Origin: CAMCTV01 sp964420985
GTDB lineage: Bacteria; Bacteroidota; Bacteroidia; Flavobacteriales_D; Sanyastnellaceae
NCBI GenBank assembly: GCA_964420985.1
Contig: CAYQUT010000004.1
Location: forward strand, 83,420 to 147,419
Direction: 5' to 3'
Length of the DNA stretch: 64,000 nucleotides
Each line of letters opens with the position of its first letter. Position 1 is the stretch's first letter. The notes beneath the pieces were generated by a model that searched no databases, was not told the origin of the DNA, and saw nothing but the letters and a program-made list of their open reading frames with translations. Shown here piece by piece: positions 33,868 through 42,751 of the stretch. The position numbers and the translations under genes are program-made.

Positions 33868-35097
33868 ATGAAAATAAAAAGTATATTTTTCGCATGCTTA
33901 TTCTTGGTTGGAGTAAGTGCGTTTGCACAAAAAAAAGACGGTAAGGATAGTGGCAAATCTGAAAAACCAGAAAAAGGAAAAAAAGAAGTTGTTGAGGATA
34001 CTGACCCCAATGAAGTTTTCAATGGCTCCTTTGAGGAATTTGATGCCAAGCTGTTAAAAGGAAAAGGTCAACTGCATTTGGTGGCAAAGCCTTGGTTGAG
34101 TGTCAATAAAACTGGTGCTGACTTATTTGCAGGAGGAAATAGCAAAAACAAAAAAATCAATTCGCCAGACAATGATTTGGGCAATCAAACACCACAAGAG
34201 GGGAACAATTATGCCGGATTCATTGGCTACAGCAAAGACCCAAAAATCAACAGAACCTATTTGTCACAAAAATTGAAACACACCTTGAAAAAGGACCAGA
34301 TGTATTGTGTAACCTACAATTTAAGCCTAGCTGAAAATTCAAAATTGGCGGTAAATAACGTAGGAATCCTTTTTTCAGAAAAGAAAATTCAACATGAAGA
34401 TGACGCTAGTATTACCACAGCAGCAAGCATTCTAATGCCCGCCAATCGGGCTATCAATGATGCGGATAAGTGGACAACCGTCTGTGTCCCTTACTATGCC
34501 AAGGGCAATGAAAATTATATGACCATTGGAGGCTTCGGGAACGATGGCGACATGAAATTTGAAAAAGTAAAACCCACTACCAAGCCAACTGGGGTAACCA
34601 TCAATGGAGCCTACTACTACGTTGACAACATTACCGTTCTGCCCATTACGGCCAAAAGCGAATGCAACTGTGGGAAAAGCACAGTGGTAGAAACGGATTT
34701 GATTTACAGTAAATCCGGAGCAAAACCAGCCGGAGCAAAACCAGAACAATTGATCAATGCCGCAGGAATTTACTTCGGAAAAGAATCTGATGCCATTCCT
34801 GCACAATTTGAATCTGAATTGGATGAGATGGCCGAGTTATTAAAAGCCAACCCTAGCATCAATATCACACTAACAGGGCATGCCGATACAGAAGAAATGA
34901 CCGAGGCAAAAGTAAAACCTGAAATTTTAGAAATTGCCAAGAACAGAGCCATCATGGTGAAAGACGCTTTGGTGACAAGAGGTGTTGCGGAAAGCCGCAT
35001 TGCTATCGACTCCAAAGACGCCAACGAGTTGGTTGGTACAAAAGGTACACCAATGAGCAAGGCGCAAAATAGACGAGTTGTTTTTAGCGTTAAATAA
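33868..35097 (+). CDS. OmpA-family protein with N-terminal beta domain (paralogue 1)
   Basis: A 409-residue protein. ATG 33868 (MKIKSIFFACLFLVGVSAFA) gives a signal peptide. A low-complexity KDGKDSGKSEKPEKGKKE stretch follows. A beta-sandwich domain spans about 50-265 and begins NGSFEEF, the same NxSFE pattern as in the next gene. A short linker carries PAGAKPEQ, and the OmpA domain spans about 295-409 (NITLTGHADTEEM, KNRAIMVKDALVTRGV, AQNRRVVFSVK). It is probably an abundant outer-membrane-to-peptidoglycan anchor. A strong terminator follows. Confidence 0.9.
   Translation: MKIKSIFFACLFLVGVSAFAQKKDGKDSGKSEKPEKGKKEVVEDTDPNEVFNGSFEEFDAKLLKGKGQLHLVAKPWLSVNKTGADLFAGGNSKNKKINSPDNDLGNQTPQEGNNYAGFIGYSKDPKINRTYLSQKLKHTLKKDQMYCVTYNLSLAENSKLAVNNVGILFSEKKIQHEDDASITTAASILMPANRAINDADKWTTVCVPYYAKGNENYMTIGGFGNDGDMKFEKVKPTTKPTGVTINGAYYYVDNITVLPITAKSECNCGKSTVVETDLIYSKSGAKPAGAKPEQLINAAGIYFGKESDAIPAQFESELDEMAELLKANPSINITLTGHADTEEMTEAKVKPEILEIAKNRAIMVKDALVTRGVAESRIAIDSKDANELVGTKGTPMSKAQNRRVVFSVK
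34715..34744 (+). repeat. Exact 15-bp tandem duplication in the OmpA linker
   Basis: CCGGAGCAAAACCAG occurs twice with no gap (34715-34729 and 34730-34744). It adds five residues, giving a repeated GAKP in the linker between the beta domain and the OmpA domain. The unit keeps the frame, so linker length could vary between strains. Confidence 0.9.
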
Positions 35098-35110
35098 ATA
35101 AACCGTTTGT

Positions 35111-35149
35111 AAAGAGGCAAATGGAAAATCCGTTTGCCTCTTTTTTTTT
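35111..35149 (+). terminator. Intrinsic terminator after ompA paralogue 1
   Basis: A perfect 11-bp stem, AAAGAGGCAAA (35111-35121) with TTTGCCTCTTT (35133-35143), an 11-nt loop and a run of T residues to 35149. It ends 2 bp before the next ATG (35152), so paralogue 2 depends on read-through or on a very unusual start arrangement. Confidence 0.92.
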
Positions 35150-35151
35150 GT

Positions 35152-36282
35152 ATGAGAAACACCATCCATATCATTTTCATCTTGTTGTTGCATATAACAA
35201 CAAAATCTCAGAACTTGGTGCTCAATCCCAGTTTTGAAGATATGGAATATTGTCCCAATGACTTTACTCAACAGAACCTCAAGTCGCTGACAAAATGGAC
35301 ACAGGCAGGGGAAGGAACTCCTGATCATTTCAATTCTTGCAGTAAAAAAGTAGGAGTCCCCAACAACATGTTTGGTCAACAATTGGCCAGAACAGGCAAT
35401 GGCTATTCAGGTCTTGGAACCTATTTGAACAATCACAATCGATACAGGGAATATTTATTAGGTAATCTTTCTAGACCTTTAAAAGCAGGAGAACAAGTTT
35501 GTATTACCCTCTATTATTCAGCTGCAGACAATTGCCAATTTGTGCACGATGGATTTGGAGTATCGCTCAGCGCGCAGCCCCATAAAGCCATTGCGAGCAA
35601 GCCCATATTGTTAAAAGAAATAAGTTTGTCCAACCCAAAATTCATCATGATGGACGATACAGAACAATGGGTTGAATTGAGCGGGTATTTTGTTGCCAAA
35701 GGGGGAGAGCAATTCATTACCATCGGTAATTTCAAAGATGATAAAGACTTGAGAATCATTCGAAGAACTCAAGATTCAAAAGTTCCAGAAAACAGAGAGT
35801 ACTCCTATCTTTTCCTCGATGACGTTTCCGTTGTACCTATTGACAACAAAAACGCATGCAGCTGTGTCAATGAAAAATTGCAGGAAGTGGCGGTAGATCC
35901 TCCATTGGAGCTACAAGAGTATGAAGAGGTGGTGTTGGATGCCGTGCATTTCAATTTTGATGAGTTTACTTTAACAGATTCTGCCGTTCATCAATTGGAA
36001 AATATCTACATCATGATGCGAAAGAATAAGCATATGTACATGGAAATTCATGGACATACGGATGCCAAAGGAGCAATGGCATACAATCAGGTATTATCCG
36101 AAAATAGAGCCCATACTGTCATTGATTTTATTGTCATGAAGGGCATTGATCAGAAGAGATTTGAAATTAAAGCTTTGGGAAGTAGCCATCCTGTTGCTTC
36201 CAACGATACTGAGGAAGGCAGAGCATTGAATAGAAGAGTAGAATTTAGAATAAGACGAAAGAAATACGAGTTGGTTAATTAA
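35152..36282 (+). CDS. OmpA-family protein with N-terminal beta domain (paralogue 2)
   Basis: A 376-residue paralogue of the preceding gene. ATG 35152 (MRNTIHIIFILLLHITTKSQ) gives a signal peptide. A start at 35134 would lie inside the terminator stem. The N-terminal domain begins LVLNPSFEDMEYCPND and has four or more cysteines. The C-terminal OmpA domain (about 265-370) has YMEIHGHTDAKGAM, SENRAHTVIDFIVMKGI and NRRVEFRI. It is probably an envelope anchor. Confidence 0.9.
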   Translation: MRNTIHIIFILLLHITTKSQNLVLNPSFEDMEYCPNDFTQQNLKSLTKWTQAGEGTPDHFNSCSKKVGVPNNMFGQQLARTGNGYSGLGTYLNNHNRYREYLLGNLSRPLKAGEQVCITLYYSAADNCQFVHDGFGVSLSAQPHKAIASKPILLKEISLSNPKFIMMDDTEQWVELSGYFVAKGGEQFITIGNFKDDKDLRIIRRTQDSKVPENREYSYLFLDDVSVVPIDNKNACSCVNEKLQEVAVDPPLELQEYEEVVLDAVHFNFDEFTLTDSAVHQLENIYIMMRKNKHMYMEIHGHTDAKGAMAYNQVLSENRAHTVIDFIVMKGIDQKRFEIKALGSSHPVASNDTEEGRALNRRVEFRIRRKKYELVN

Positions 36283-36283
36283 C

Positions 36284-36291
36284 TAACTTTG
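36284..36291 (+). promoter_or_regulatory. -7 promoter element TAACTTTG for thrS-infC
   Basis: An exact TAnnTTTG, 10 nt upstream of the thrS ATG, placed in the 19-bp gap after the OmpA gene. The room left for a leader is too small for a T-box or other thrS control element. Confidence 0.55.
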
Positions 36292-36301
36292 CAACTTTAA
36301 A

Positions 36302-38251
36302 ATGAAAGAAATGTACAACATTACTTTGCCTGATGGCAGTGTTAAAAGTGTTGAAGTCGGTAAGTCGGCCATGGATGTGGCTTTATCGATTTCAGAGGGA
36401 TTGGCGCGCAACGTACTTGCCGCAGTAGTTAACGGAGAAGTTTGGGATGCTACCCGTGCCTTCACGAGTGATGCTACATTAAAGCTTTTAACTTGGAATG
36501 ATGGTGAGGGGAAATCTACCTTGTGGCATAGTTCAGCGCATTTAATGGCCGAAGCGTTGGAATCCTTGTACCCAGGAATAAAACTGGCCATTGGTCCACC
36601 GATCGAGAATGGTTTTTACTACGATGTCGATTTTGGAACACATTCTTTTTCTCAGGATGATTTTACCAAGGTTGAGAAATTGATGTTGGAATTGGCCCGT
36701 CAAAAAAACGCTTTCGTTAGAAAAGAGGTTTCAAAGTCTGATGCTGTGCAGTATTTCACTGAGAAAGGAGATCAATACAAATTGGAGTTGATTGATGGAC
36801 TCAATGATGGTGACATCACTTTTTATACTCAAGGAAACTTCACTGATTTGTGTCGTGGACCTCATATTCCAAACACCGGATTTATCAAAGCTGCCAAATT
36901 GCTGAACGTCGCTGGGGCTTATTGGAGGGGAGATGAGAAAAATAAAATGCTCACCCGTGTATACGCCATCACTTTCACCAAACAAGCAGAGTTAGAGGAA
37001 TACATGATCCAATTGGAAGAGGCCAAAAAACGTGACCACCGAAAATTGGGAAAAGAATTGGGATTGTTCCATTTCTCTCAAAAAGTAGGAAGTGGATTAC
37101 CATTATGGTTGCCAAAAGGCGCTGATTTGAGAGGTCGATTACAGGCTTTTTTACAAGCCGCACAGACTAAGGCAGGATACCTTCAAGTGATTACTCCTCA
37201 CATTGGACACAAAGAATTATATGAAACCAGCGGACATTGGGCCAAGTACGGATCGGATAGTTTTAAGCCCATTGAAACGCCACAGGACGGGGAAGTGTAT
37301 ATGCTCAAACCCATGAACTGTCCTCACCATTGTGAAATTTTCAAAGCTGAGCCCAAATCGTACAGAGATTTACCCATGCGACTTGCGGAGTTCGGCACAG
37401 TATATAGATATGAGCAGACTGGAGAATTGCATGGATTGACACGCGTTAGAGGATTTACCCAAGATGATGCTCATATTTTTTGCACGGTAGATCAGGTGAA
37501 AGAAGAAGTTGGAAAAGTGATTGATTTGGTATTGTATATTTTCAAAACTTTGGATTTCCACGACTATTTGGCGCAGGTTTCACTTCGTGATCCCAACAAT
37601 CCATCCAAGTATATTGGAAGTGATGAAAATTGGGAAAAGGCAGAAACAGCCATCAAAGAAGTAGCAGATGAAAAAGGATTAAAGACTGTTGTCGAATTGG
37701 GAGAGGCTGCATTTTATGGTCCGAAATTGGATTTCATGGTTCGTGATGCTATAGGAAGGAAATGGCAATTGGGAACGGTACAAATAGATTACAATCTACC
37801 TGAACGCTTTCAATTGGAATACACCGGTGCTGACAATCAAAAGCACAGGCCCGTGATGATTCACAGAGCGCCCTTTGGCTCCATGGAAAGATTTGTGGCT
37901 ATTTTAATTGAGCATTGTGCTGGACAATTCCCATTGTGGCTTACGCCTGAGCAAGTTAGATTGCTTCCGGTAAGTGAAAAATTCAACGATTACGCAAAAA
38001 GTGTAGCAAACAATCTAAAAAATTACGATATTCGCGCCTCCGTTGACGAAAGCAACGAAAAAGTGGGAAAGAAAATCCGAGAAGCAGAATTGGCCCGTGT
38101 GCCGTATATGTTAATCATCGGAGATCAGGAGCAACAAGCCGGAACCGTTTCCGCAAGGAAAAAAGGTTCTGGAGATTTGGGGTCCTTCTCTGTTGTAGAC
38201 TTTGCACAAATGGTCCAAGACGAAATCAAGGAAATGCTTTCACACGGATAA
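36302..38251 (+). CDS. thrS: Threonine--tRNA ligase
   Basis: A 649-residue class II synthetase with the full set of domains: TGS (about 5-65), the editing domain with LWHSSAHLMAEAL (His76 and His80), the catalytic core (about 245-540) and the anticodon-binding domain (about 545-645). The zinc cysteine is in MLKPMNCPHHCEIF (about 337-350), motif 2 is EFGTVYRYEQTGELHGLTRV, and motif 3 is in PVMIHRAPFGSMERF. It starts the conserved thrS-infC-rpmI-rplT set. Confidence 0.97.
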   Translation: MKEMYNITLPDGSVKSVEVGKSAMDVALSISEGLARNVLAAVVNGEVWDATRAFTSDATLKLLTWNDGEGKSTLWHSSAHLMAEALESLYPGIKLAIGPPIENGFYYDVDFGTHSFSQDDFTKVEKLMLELARQKNAFVRKEVSKSDAVQYFTEKGDQYKLELIDGLNDGDITFYTQGNFTDLCRGPHIPNTGFIKAAKLLNVAGAYWRGDEKNKMLTRVYAITFTKQAELEEYMIQLEEAKKRDHRKLGKELGLFHFSQKVGSGLPLWLPKGADLRGRLQAFLQAAQTKAGYLQVITPHIGHKELYETSGHWAKYGSDSFKPIETPQDGEVYMLKPMNCPHHCEIFKAEPKSYRDLPMRLAEFGTVYRYEQTGELHGLTRVRGFTQDDAHIFCTVDQVKEEVGKVIDLVLYIFKTLDFHDYLAQVSLRDPNNPSKYIGSDENWEKAETAIKEVADEKGLKTVVELGEAAFYGPKLDFMVRDAIGRKWQLGTVQIDYNLPERFQLEYTGADNQKHRPVMIHRAPFGSMERFVAILIEHCAGQFPLWLTPEQVRLLPVSEKFNDYAKSVANNLKNYDIRASVDESNEKVGKKIREAELARVPYMLIIGDQEQQAGTVSARKKGSGDLGSFSVVDFAQMVQDEIKEMLSHG

Positions 38252-38261
38252 CAAACATTGA

Positions 38262-38834
38262 ATGGAAAAAAAACCAACAAATAAACCAGGTAAACCCTAT
38301 CCTCGTAGAGACTTCAGAAGAGAGAAGGAAGACGAGCATCGCATTAATCAACGCATTACGGCTGCTGAAGTTCGTTTGGTTGGTGAGAATGTAGAGCAAG
38401 GGGTGTACCCAACTGCTGTTGCGCTTAAAATGGCCCAAGAGCAGGAAGTTGATTTGGTTGAAATTTCTCCGAACGCCACGCCTCCAGTTTGCCGTGTAAT
38501 TGACTACAAGAAATTCTTGTATGATCAAAAAAAGAAGCAAAAAGAGATGAAGGCCAAGCAAGTCAATGTCACTGTTAAAGAAATTAGATTTGGCCCCAAT
38601 ACAGATGACCATGACTTTCAGTTCAAATTGAAGCATGCATTGGAATTTTTAAAAGAAGGAAATAAAGTAAGATCTTGGGTATTTTTCAAAGGAAGATCCA
38701 TTGTCTTTAAAGACCGTGGAGAAATTCTATTGTTAAAGTTTATTCAAGAGCTATCTGAAGTAGGTGTTCCAGAACAAATGCCCAAATTGGAAGGAAAGAA
38801 AATGTTTGTGATCATCAACCCCAAAAAGAAATAA
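38262..38834 (+). CDS. infC: Translation initiation factor IF-3
   Basis: A 190-residue IF-3 with a basic extended N-terminus (about 1-24), the N-domain starting INQRITAAEVRLVGEN, a linker (about 85-100), and the C-domain with KEIRFGPNTDDHDFQFKLKH (about 106-125). It keeps 30S subunits free and checks the initiator tRNA. The start is ATG, not the rare AUU used for autoregulation in E. coli. The gap to thrS is 10 bp. Confidence 0.97.
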   Translation: MEKKPTNKPGKPYPRRDFRREKEDEHRINQRITAAEVRLVGENVEQGVYPTAVALKMAQEQEVDLVEISPNATPPVCRVIDYKKFLYDQKKKQKEMKAKQVNVTVKEIRFGPNTDDHDFQFKLKHALEFLKEGNKVRSWVFFKGRSIVFKDRGEILLLKFIQELSEVGVPEQMPKLEGKKMFVIINPKKK

Positions 38835-38850
38835 TTAAAACCCTAATACA

Positions 38851-39045
38851 ATGCCAAAATCAAAAACCAAATCCGGCGCTAAGAAGCGTTTCCAGGTGAC
38901 CGGTAGCGGAAAGATTAAGCGTAAGCAGGCGTTTAAACGTCACATCTTGACCAAAAAAGAAACCAAGCGTAAGCGTGGTTTGGGCAATGATGCGCTCGTT
39001 CACCCTTCTGACGTAAAATCAATCAAGGCCCAATTGCTCGCCTAA
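38851..39045 (+). CDS. rpmI: 50S ribosomal protein L35
   Basis: A 64-residue basic protein starting MPKSKTKSGAKKRFQVTGSG, with the L35 core KRKQAFKRHILTKKETKRKR. Length and order (infC-rpmI-rplT) are standard. The 93-bp spacer that follows is long for this operon and contains a possible hairpin. Confidence 0.97.
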   Translation: MPKSKTKSGAKKRFQVTGSGKIKRKQAFKRHILTKKETKRKRGLGNDALVHPSDVKSIKAQLLA

Positions 39046-39091
39046 TTCAAGCTCATTGAATACAAGAGTAAGGTAAAAGTTTAACCCGATT

Positions 39092-39119
39092 GTTGGTCAC
39101 AAGCGCGAAAGCCACCAAC
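39092..39119 (+). promoter_or_regulatory. Structured rpmI-rplT spacer, possible L20 control element
   Basis: An outer stem GTTGGT (39092-39097) / ACCAAC (39114-39119) encloses a short GC-GAAA-GC hairpin (39105-39112). It ends about 20 nt before the rplT ATG. In other bacteria L20 binds a leader RNA in this operon. Here only the structure is seen, and it may be a processing or pause site. Confidence 0.35.
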
Positions 39120-39138
39120 CTTCAAAAAACAAAAAATT

Positions 39139-39483
39139 ATGCCACGCAGTAAAAATGCCGTAGCTTCAAGAGAAAGAAGAAAAAAAGTTCTCAAAATGGC
39201 CAAAGGCTATTTCGGTTCAAGAAAAAACGTTTGGACCGTAGCCAAAAATGCCGTTGAAAAAGCATTAACCTATGCCTATATTGGTCGTAAACTCCGCAAA
39301 CGTAATTTCCGAGCTTTGTGGATTACCCGTATCAATGCTGGTGCTAGAATTCATGGTTTGTCTTACTCTCAATTTATGGGAAAAGTACACGCCAAAGGAA
39401 TTGAATTAAACCGCAAAGCATTGGCTGATTTAGCAATGAATCATCCAGAAGCTTTCAAAGCTGTGGTAGACGCAGTAAAATAA
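39139..39483 (+). CDS. rplT: 50S ribosomal protein L20
   Basis: A 114-residue basic protein starting MPRSKNAVASRERRKKVLKM, with the L20 signature RRKKVLKMAKGYFGSRKN and the globular part ALWITRINAGARIHGLSYSQ (about 60-79). It is needed for early 50S assembly. A strong terminator follows 27 bp later. Confidence 0.98.
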   Translation: MPRSKNAVASRERRKKVLKMAKGYFGSRKNVWTVAKNAVEKALTYAYIGRKLRKRNFRALWITRINAGARIHGLSYSQFMGKVHAKGIELNRKALADLAMNHPEAFKAVVDAVK

Positions 39484-39509
39484 GTATTCGTTTTTTTGAA
39501 AAACCAATA

Positions 39510-39539
39510 AAGGGAGCCATCTTCGTGGTTCCCTTTTTT
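39510..39539 (+). terminator. Intrinsic terminator after rplT
   Basis: A 10-bp stem AAGGGAGCCA (39510-39519) / TGGTTCCCTT (39526-39535) with one G-U pair and a 6-nt loop, followed by T residues. It ends 5 bp before the start of the NHL gene. Confidence 0.9.
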
Positions 39540-39544
39540 ATGCT

Positions 39545-41449
39545 ATGAAAAATATCATCTCCTTTATATTAATGATTGGTCTGAGCTTTCCACTGTCTGC
39601 TCAAAAGAAAGATGTCGACTATATTTCAAAAGGGTCGGTGTGGTTCAATACCCCCTACCCCATAACCTTAGAAAACATTCATGACAAAATTCTAGTCGTT
39701 TGTTTATGGGATGAACAAAATCCTTTCAGTACTGAAGGACTGCATCGCATTGAAAAAACATTTGAATCCAAGTTCAATGTTCAATTGATCAGTGGCATTT
39801 TGGGGAATTCCCAGCAGCCACGTTCAAGACGGGAGATTTACTCCATTATTCAACGAGAAAATATTACTCACCCCTTGGTGGTTTGTCCTGACTACAAGGG
39901 TTTTGAGAATGCTGACTCCACTGGGAAATTTCAAGTAAGAATTTATGCCCGTTCTGCAGGAAAATGCATCCAACAATTCATCGGTGACGACGCTGCTGAT
40001 TTGGCCATTAAAAAAATCAACGAACTATTGGACGACAAAGAACTTACGGCCAAGCTCAGATTTTGGCAATTAAAAGATAGCGTTGAAACCCAATGTTGGG
40101 CAGATGCCAACATAGAATTTCCTTCCGATATTTCTCTGCACAAAAACAAAAACTTCTTCATCACTGAAACCAATCACCACCGTATACATTTGGTTACCCC
40201 TGAAGGAGTTATTGCCCAAATCATTGGATCACCATTACCTGGTTTTGCAGACGGACAATTATTGAATGCGCAATTTAATTATCCAAGAGGCACTACCTAT
40301 GACGATGAACAACAACTTTTATACGTCGCAGATAGTTACAATCACCGCATCAGAGCTGTGGATCTGCAAGCTAAGTTGGTATTTACCATCGCGGGTAATG
40401 GGAACGCTTTTTCGCAAGAGGTGCAAGCCACCAATGGAGGATATGAAGCCATTGGTTTCCCCATTGATGTTGTCATGGAGAACAACAACTTGTATGTACT
40501 CTCTGCGCAATACAATCAAATTTTTAATTTAAATCCCATCAGTGGTGTAGCGGTCGAGGTGGCGCGATTGCCTCTATTCAATGAGTCCAAGCAGCGCATA
40601 TATCCTAAACACCTGGAAGTAAAAGGAGCGCTCGGGTATGCCACTTTCAGCGATGGATCAATTTTCCAGATCAATTTTACTGAAGAAAGAAAATCCACAG
40701 ATGCCATTACGCAAAAGGAATGGATCTATTACTATGGAAAAGGGAATTGGTTTTATCAGCCAAAATCCAATGAACCTAAAATTTCCAGTGTTGCTATTTC
40801 AGGTAAAACAATCATTGCCGTTTCTGAATGGAACAATGCCCTATATACTTTTAAAAAAGGAAAATTCAAATGGCTTGCAGGCTCAATTGAGGGTTGGAAA
40901 GATGGGAATGCCAAAGACGTTTCTTTTCACTCTCCAGTCGACATTGTCATGATAGACAACACAGCCTACATTATTGATCAAGACAATGAATTGCTGAGGT
41001 ATGTAAACACTAAAAAAGGAAATACCAAAACGCTTCCGTTTATAGCTTCAGATGCACTTGCATTTGGTGGGAATGTGATACCGCAAGGTGAGAACATTGT
41101 ATTTGAGGATGTGGTAGTTGGAGAAGGGCCTGTTGAAGTGCTTTTTGAAATGGACCTTGGCGAATATGAGTTTGCTGAAGATGGAGTAAACATTGTTATG
41201 CTTATTGATGATGCCATGGGAAAATTAGACAGTGAGGTAGTAACCGGTAATGTTATCAAAGCGATGGTTGATCCTAAAGATCTGATTTATGGAAATTTAC
41301 AAATTGAAATGACATTCAGCGTGCGACATCCTTTGAGACCTGAGGTTATTTTGCGCAAACAATGCATGGTTACAGCGATGCTGACTGTTATTCCAGGAGA
41401 ACCAACAACGGCCAAAGTTACTTGGAAACCTCATTTGCTTCCATTTTAA
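39545..41449 (+). CDS. NHLRC2-like protein: thioredoxin-like domain, NHL propeller, C-terminal beta domain
   Basis: A 634-residue exported protein with signal peptide MKNIISFILMIGLSFPLSAQ. Residues about 25-165 form a thioredoxin-like domain (WFNTPYPITLENIHDKILVV, as in NHLRC2). Residues about 190-495 form an NHL beta-propeller (FITETNHHRIHLVTPEGVIA, LYVADSYNHRIRAVD). The rest is a beta domain. In NHLRC2 the thioredoxin site has CCINC; here the equivalent place reads VCLWDEQNPFS (about 52-62) and has no CxxC, so redox activity is unlikely. Binding of a partner or glycan through the propeller is a guess. Confidence 0.85.
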   Translation: MKNIISFILMIGLSFPLSAQKKDVDYISKGSVWFNTPYPITLENIHDKILVVCLWDEQNPFSTEGLHRIEKTFESKFNVQLISGILGNSQQPRSRREIYSIIQRENITHPLVVCPDYKGFENADSTGKFQVRIYARSAGKCIQQFIGDDAADLAIKKINELLDDKELTAKLRFWQLKDSVETQCWADANIEFPSDISLHKNKNFFITETNHHRIHLVTPEGVIAQIIGSPLPGFADGQLLNAQFNYPRGTTYDDEQQLLYVADSYNHRIRAVDLQAKLVFTIAGNGNAFSQEVQATNGGYEAIGFPIDVVMENNNLYVLSAQYNQIFNLNPISGVAVEVARLPLFNESKQRIYPKHLEVKGALGYATFSDGSIFQINFTEERKSTDAITQKEWIYYYGKGNWFYQPKSNEPKISSVAISGKTIIAVSEWNNALYTFKKGKFKWLAGSIEGWKDGNAKDVSFHSPVDIVMIDNTAYIIDQDNELLRYVNTKKGNTKTLPFIASDALAFGGNVIPQGENIVFEDVVVGEGPVEVLFEMDLGEYEFAEDGVNIVMLIDDAMGKLDSEVVTGNVIKAMVDPKDLIYGNLQIEMTFSVRHPLRPEVILRKQCMVTAMLTVIPGEPTTAKVTWKPHLLPF

Positions 41450-41452
41450 TTC

Positions 41453-42751
41453 ATGAAGCGAGTTCTCATTATTACCTATTATTGGCCACCGTCCGGAGGT
41501 GCAGGTGTGCAGCGCTGGCTCAAGTTTGTAAAATACTTCAGGTCCTTTGGAATTGAACCCATCATTTATACTCCATCCAATCCCGAAATGCCCGTTACGG
41601 ATGAGAGTCTGTTGCAAGATATTCCTGAGGGGATTGAGATGATTCAACAACCCATCTGGGAACCCTACACTTGGTACAAACGCTGGGTAGGCGTTAAACC
41701 ATCAGAAAAAATAAATACTGGATTTCTGAGTGAAAGTGAGAAACCAAAAAAATCAGAGAGCATCGGTGTTTGGATTAGGGGAAATTTCTTTGTTCCCGAT
41801 GCCCGTTGTTTTTGGGTACAACCTTCCATTCAATTTCTTTCAAAATACATAGCGGAAAATCCAATTGACGCCATTGTTTCAACAGGACCTCCTCACAGCA
41901 TGCATCTCATCGCCAAAGGGGTTAAAGAAAATTGCAAGGTTCCGTGGTTGGCAGATTTTAGAGACCCTTGGACCAATATTGACTTTTATGACCAATTGAT
42001 GCTTACCCGATGGGCTGATAAAAAGCACCACCGGTTGGAGCTAGAAGTATTGCAAACAGCTGACTTGGTTACCACTGTGACTAGTTTTGATCAAAAAGAT
42101 TTCACCCGCAAAGGAGCAAAATTGTGCGAGTGGATACCCAATGGTTATGATGAAGAATTCCCGGAGGGCATAACCCCAGATCCTATTTTTGAATTGGTGC
42201 ATGTGGGAAGTATTCCCAAATCACGAAATCATGACAACCTTTGGAAAGCTATTCAACTTGCATGTGAAGAGGACACAAATTTCAAGAAAAACATCTCTAT
42301 TAAACTGGTTGGAAAAGTAGATATCAGCGTTAAAAAATCCATTGACCTATTTGACTTAAAAGACAAAGTTATATTTCAAGAATATCTACCCCATCATGAA
42401 GCCATTGAGGTGCAACAACGCAGTCAAATATTACTCCTTTTGGTGAATAATAGTGGAAATGCAAAAAGTATTTTAACAGGAAAATTCTTTGAATACCTTG
42501 CAGCCCGGCGTCCGATATTAGCGATAGGACCAAAAGATGGGGAGATGAATGAAATTCTAATCAAAACCGGATCTGGCCATTGTTTTGACTTTGATGAGAT
42601 TTCAACCATTAAAGAACAATTATTAAATTGGCATTCTACCTATAGAAGCACTGGAAAAATCAGTAATCAAAATGCTGATATTTCAGCATTCAGCAGAAAA
42701 AATTTAACCGAGAAAATAAGTCGTTTCATTCATCAAATTTGTCATTCATGA
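41453..42751 (+). CDS. Glycosyltransferase, GT4-like (GT-B fold)
   Basis: A 432-residue protein with the N-terminal glycine-rich segment ITYYWPPSGGAGVQRWLKF (about 6-24). The C-terminal donor region has SKSRNHDNLWKAI-like spacing, then ILTGKFFEYLAARRPILAIG (about 342-361). It is expected to move a sugar from a nucleotide donor to a lipid- or glycan-linked acceptor at the inner membrane. It starts 3 bp after the NHL gene and overlaps the Crp gene by 4 bp (ATGA), so the three are probably co-transcribed. Specificity is unknown. Confidence 0.87.
   Translation: MKRVLIITYYWPPSGGAGVQRWLKFVKYFRSFGIEPIIYTPSNPEMPVTDESLLQDIPEGIEMIQQPIWEPYTWYKRWVGVKPSEKINTGFLSESEKPKKSESIGVWIRGNFFVPDARCFWVQPSIQFLSKYIAENPIDAIVSTGPPHSMHLIAKGVKENCKVPWLADFRDPWTNIDFYDQLMLTRWADKKHHRLELEVLQTADLVTTVTSFDQKDFTRKGAKLCEWIPNGYDEEFPEGITPDPIFELVHVGSIPKSRNHDNLWKAIQLACEEDTNFKKNISIKLVGKVDISVKKSIDLFDLKDKVIFQEYLPHHEAIEVQQRSQILLLLVNNSGNAKSILTGKFFEYLAARRPILAIGPKDGEMNEILIKTGSGHCFDFDEISTIKEQLLNWHSTYRSTGKISNQNADISAFSRKNLTEKISRFIHQICHS

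Noticed and set aside
34432..35180. Minus-strand frames opposite the OmpA paralogues
   Set aside because: One crosses the strong terminator, and both mirror the OmpA coding sequence.
36283..36301. T-box or leader control for thrS
   Set aside because: Only 19 bp separate the previous stop from the start codon, and a promoter element occupies part of it.
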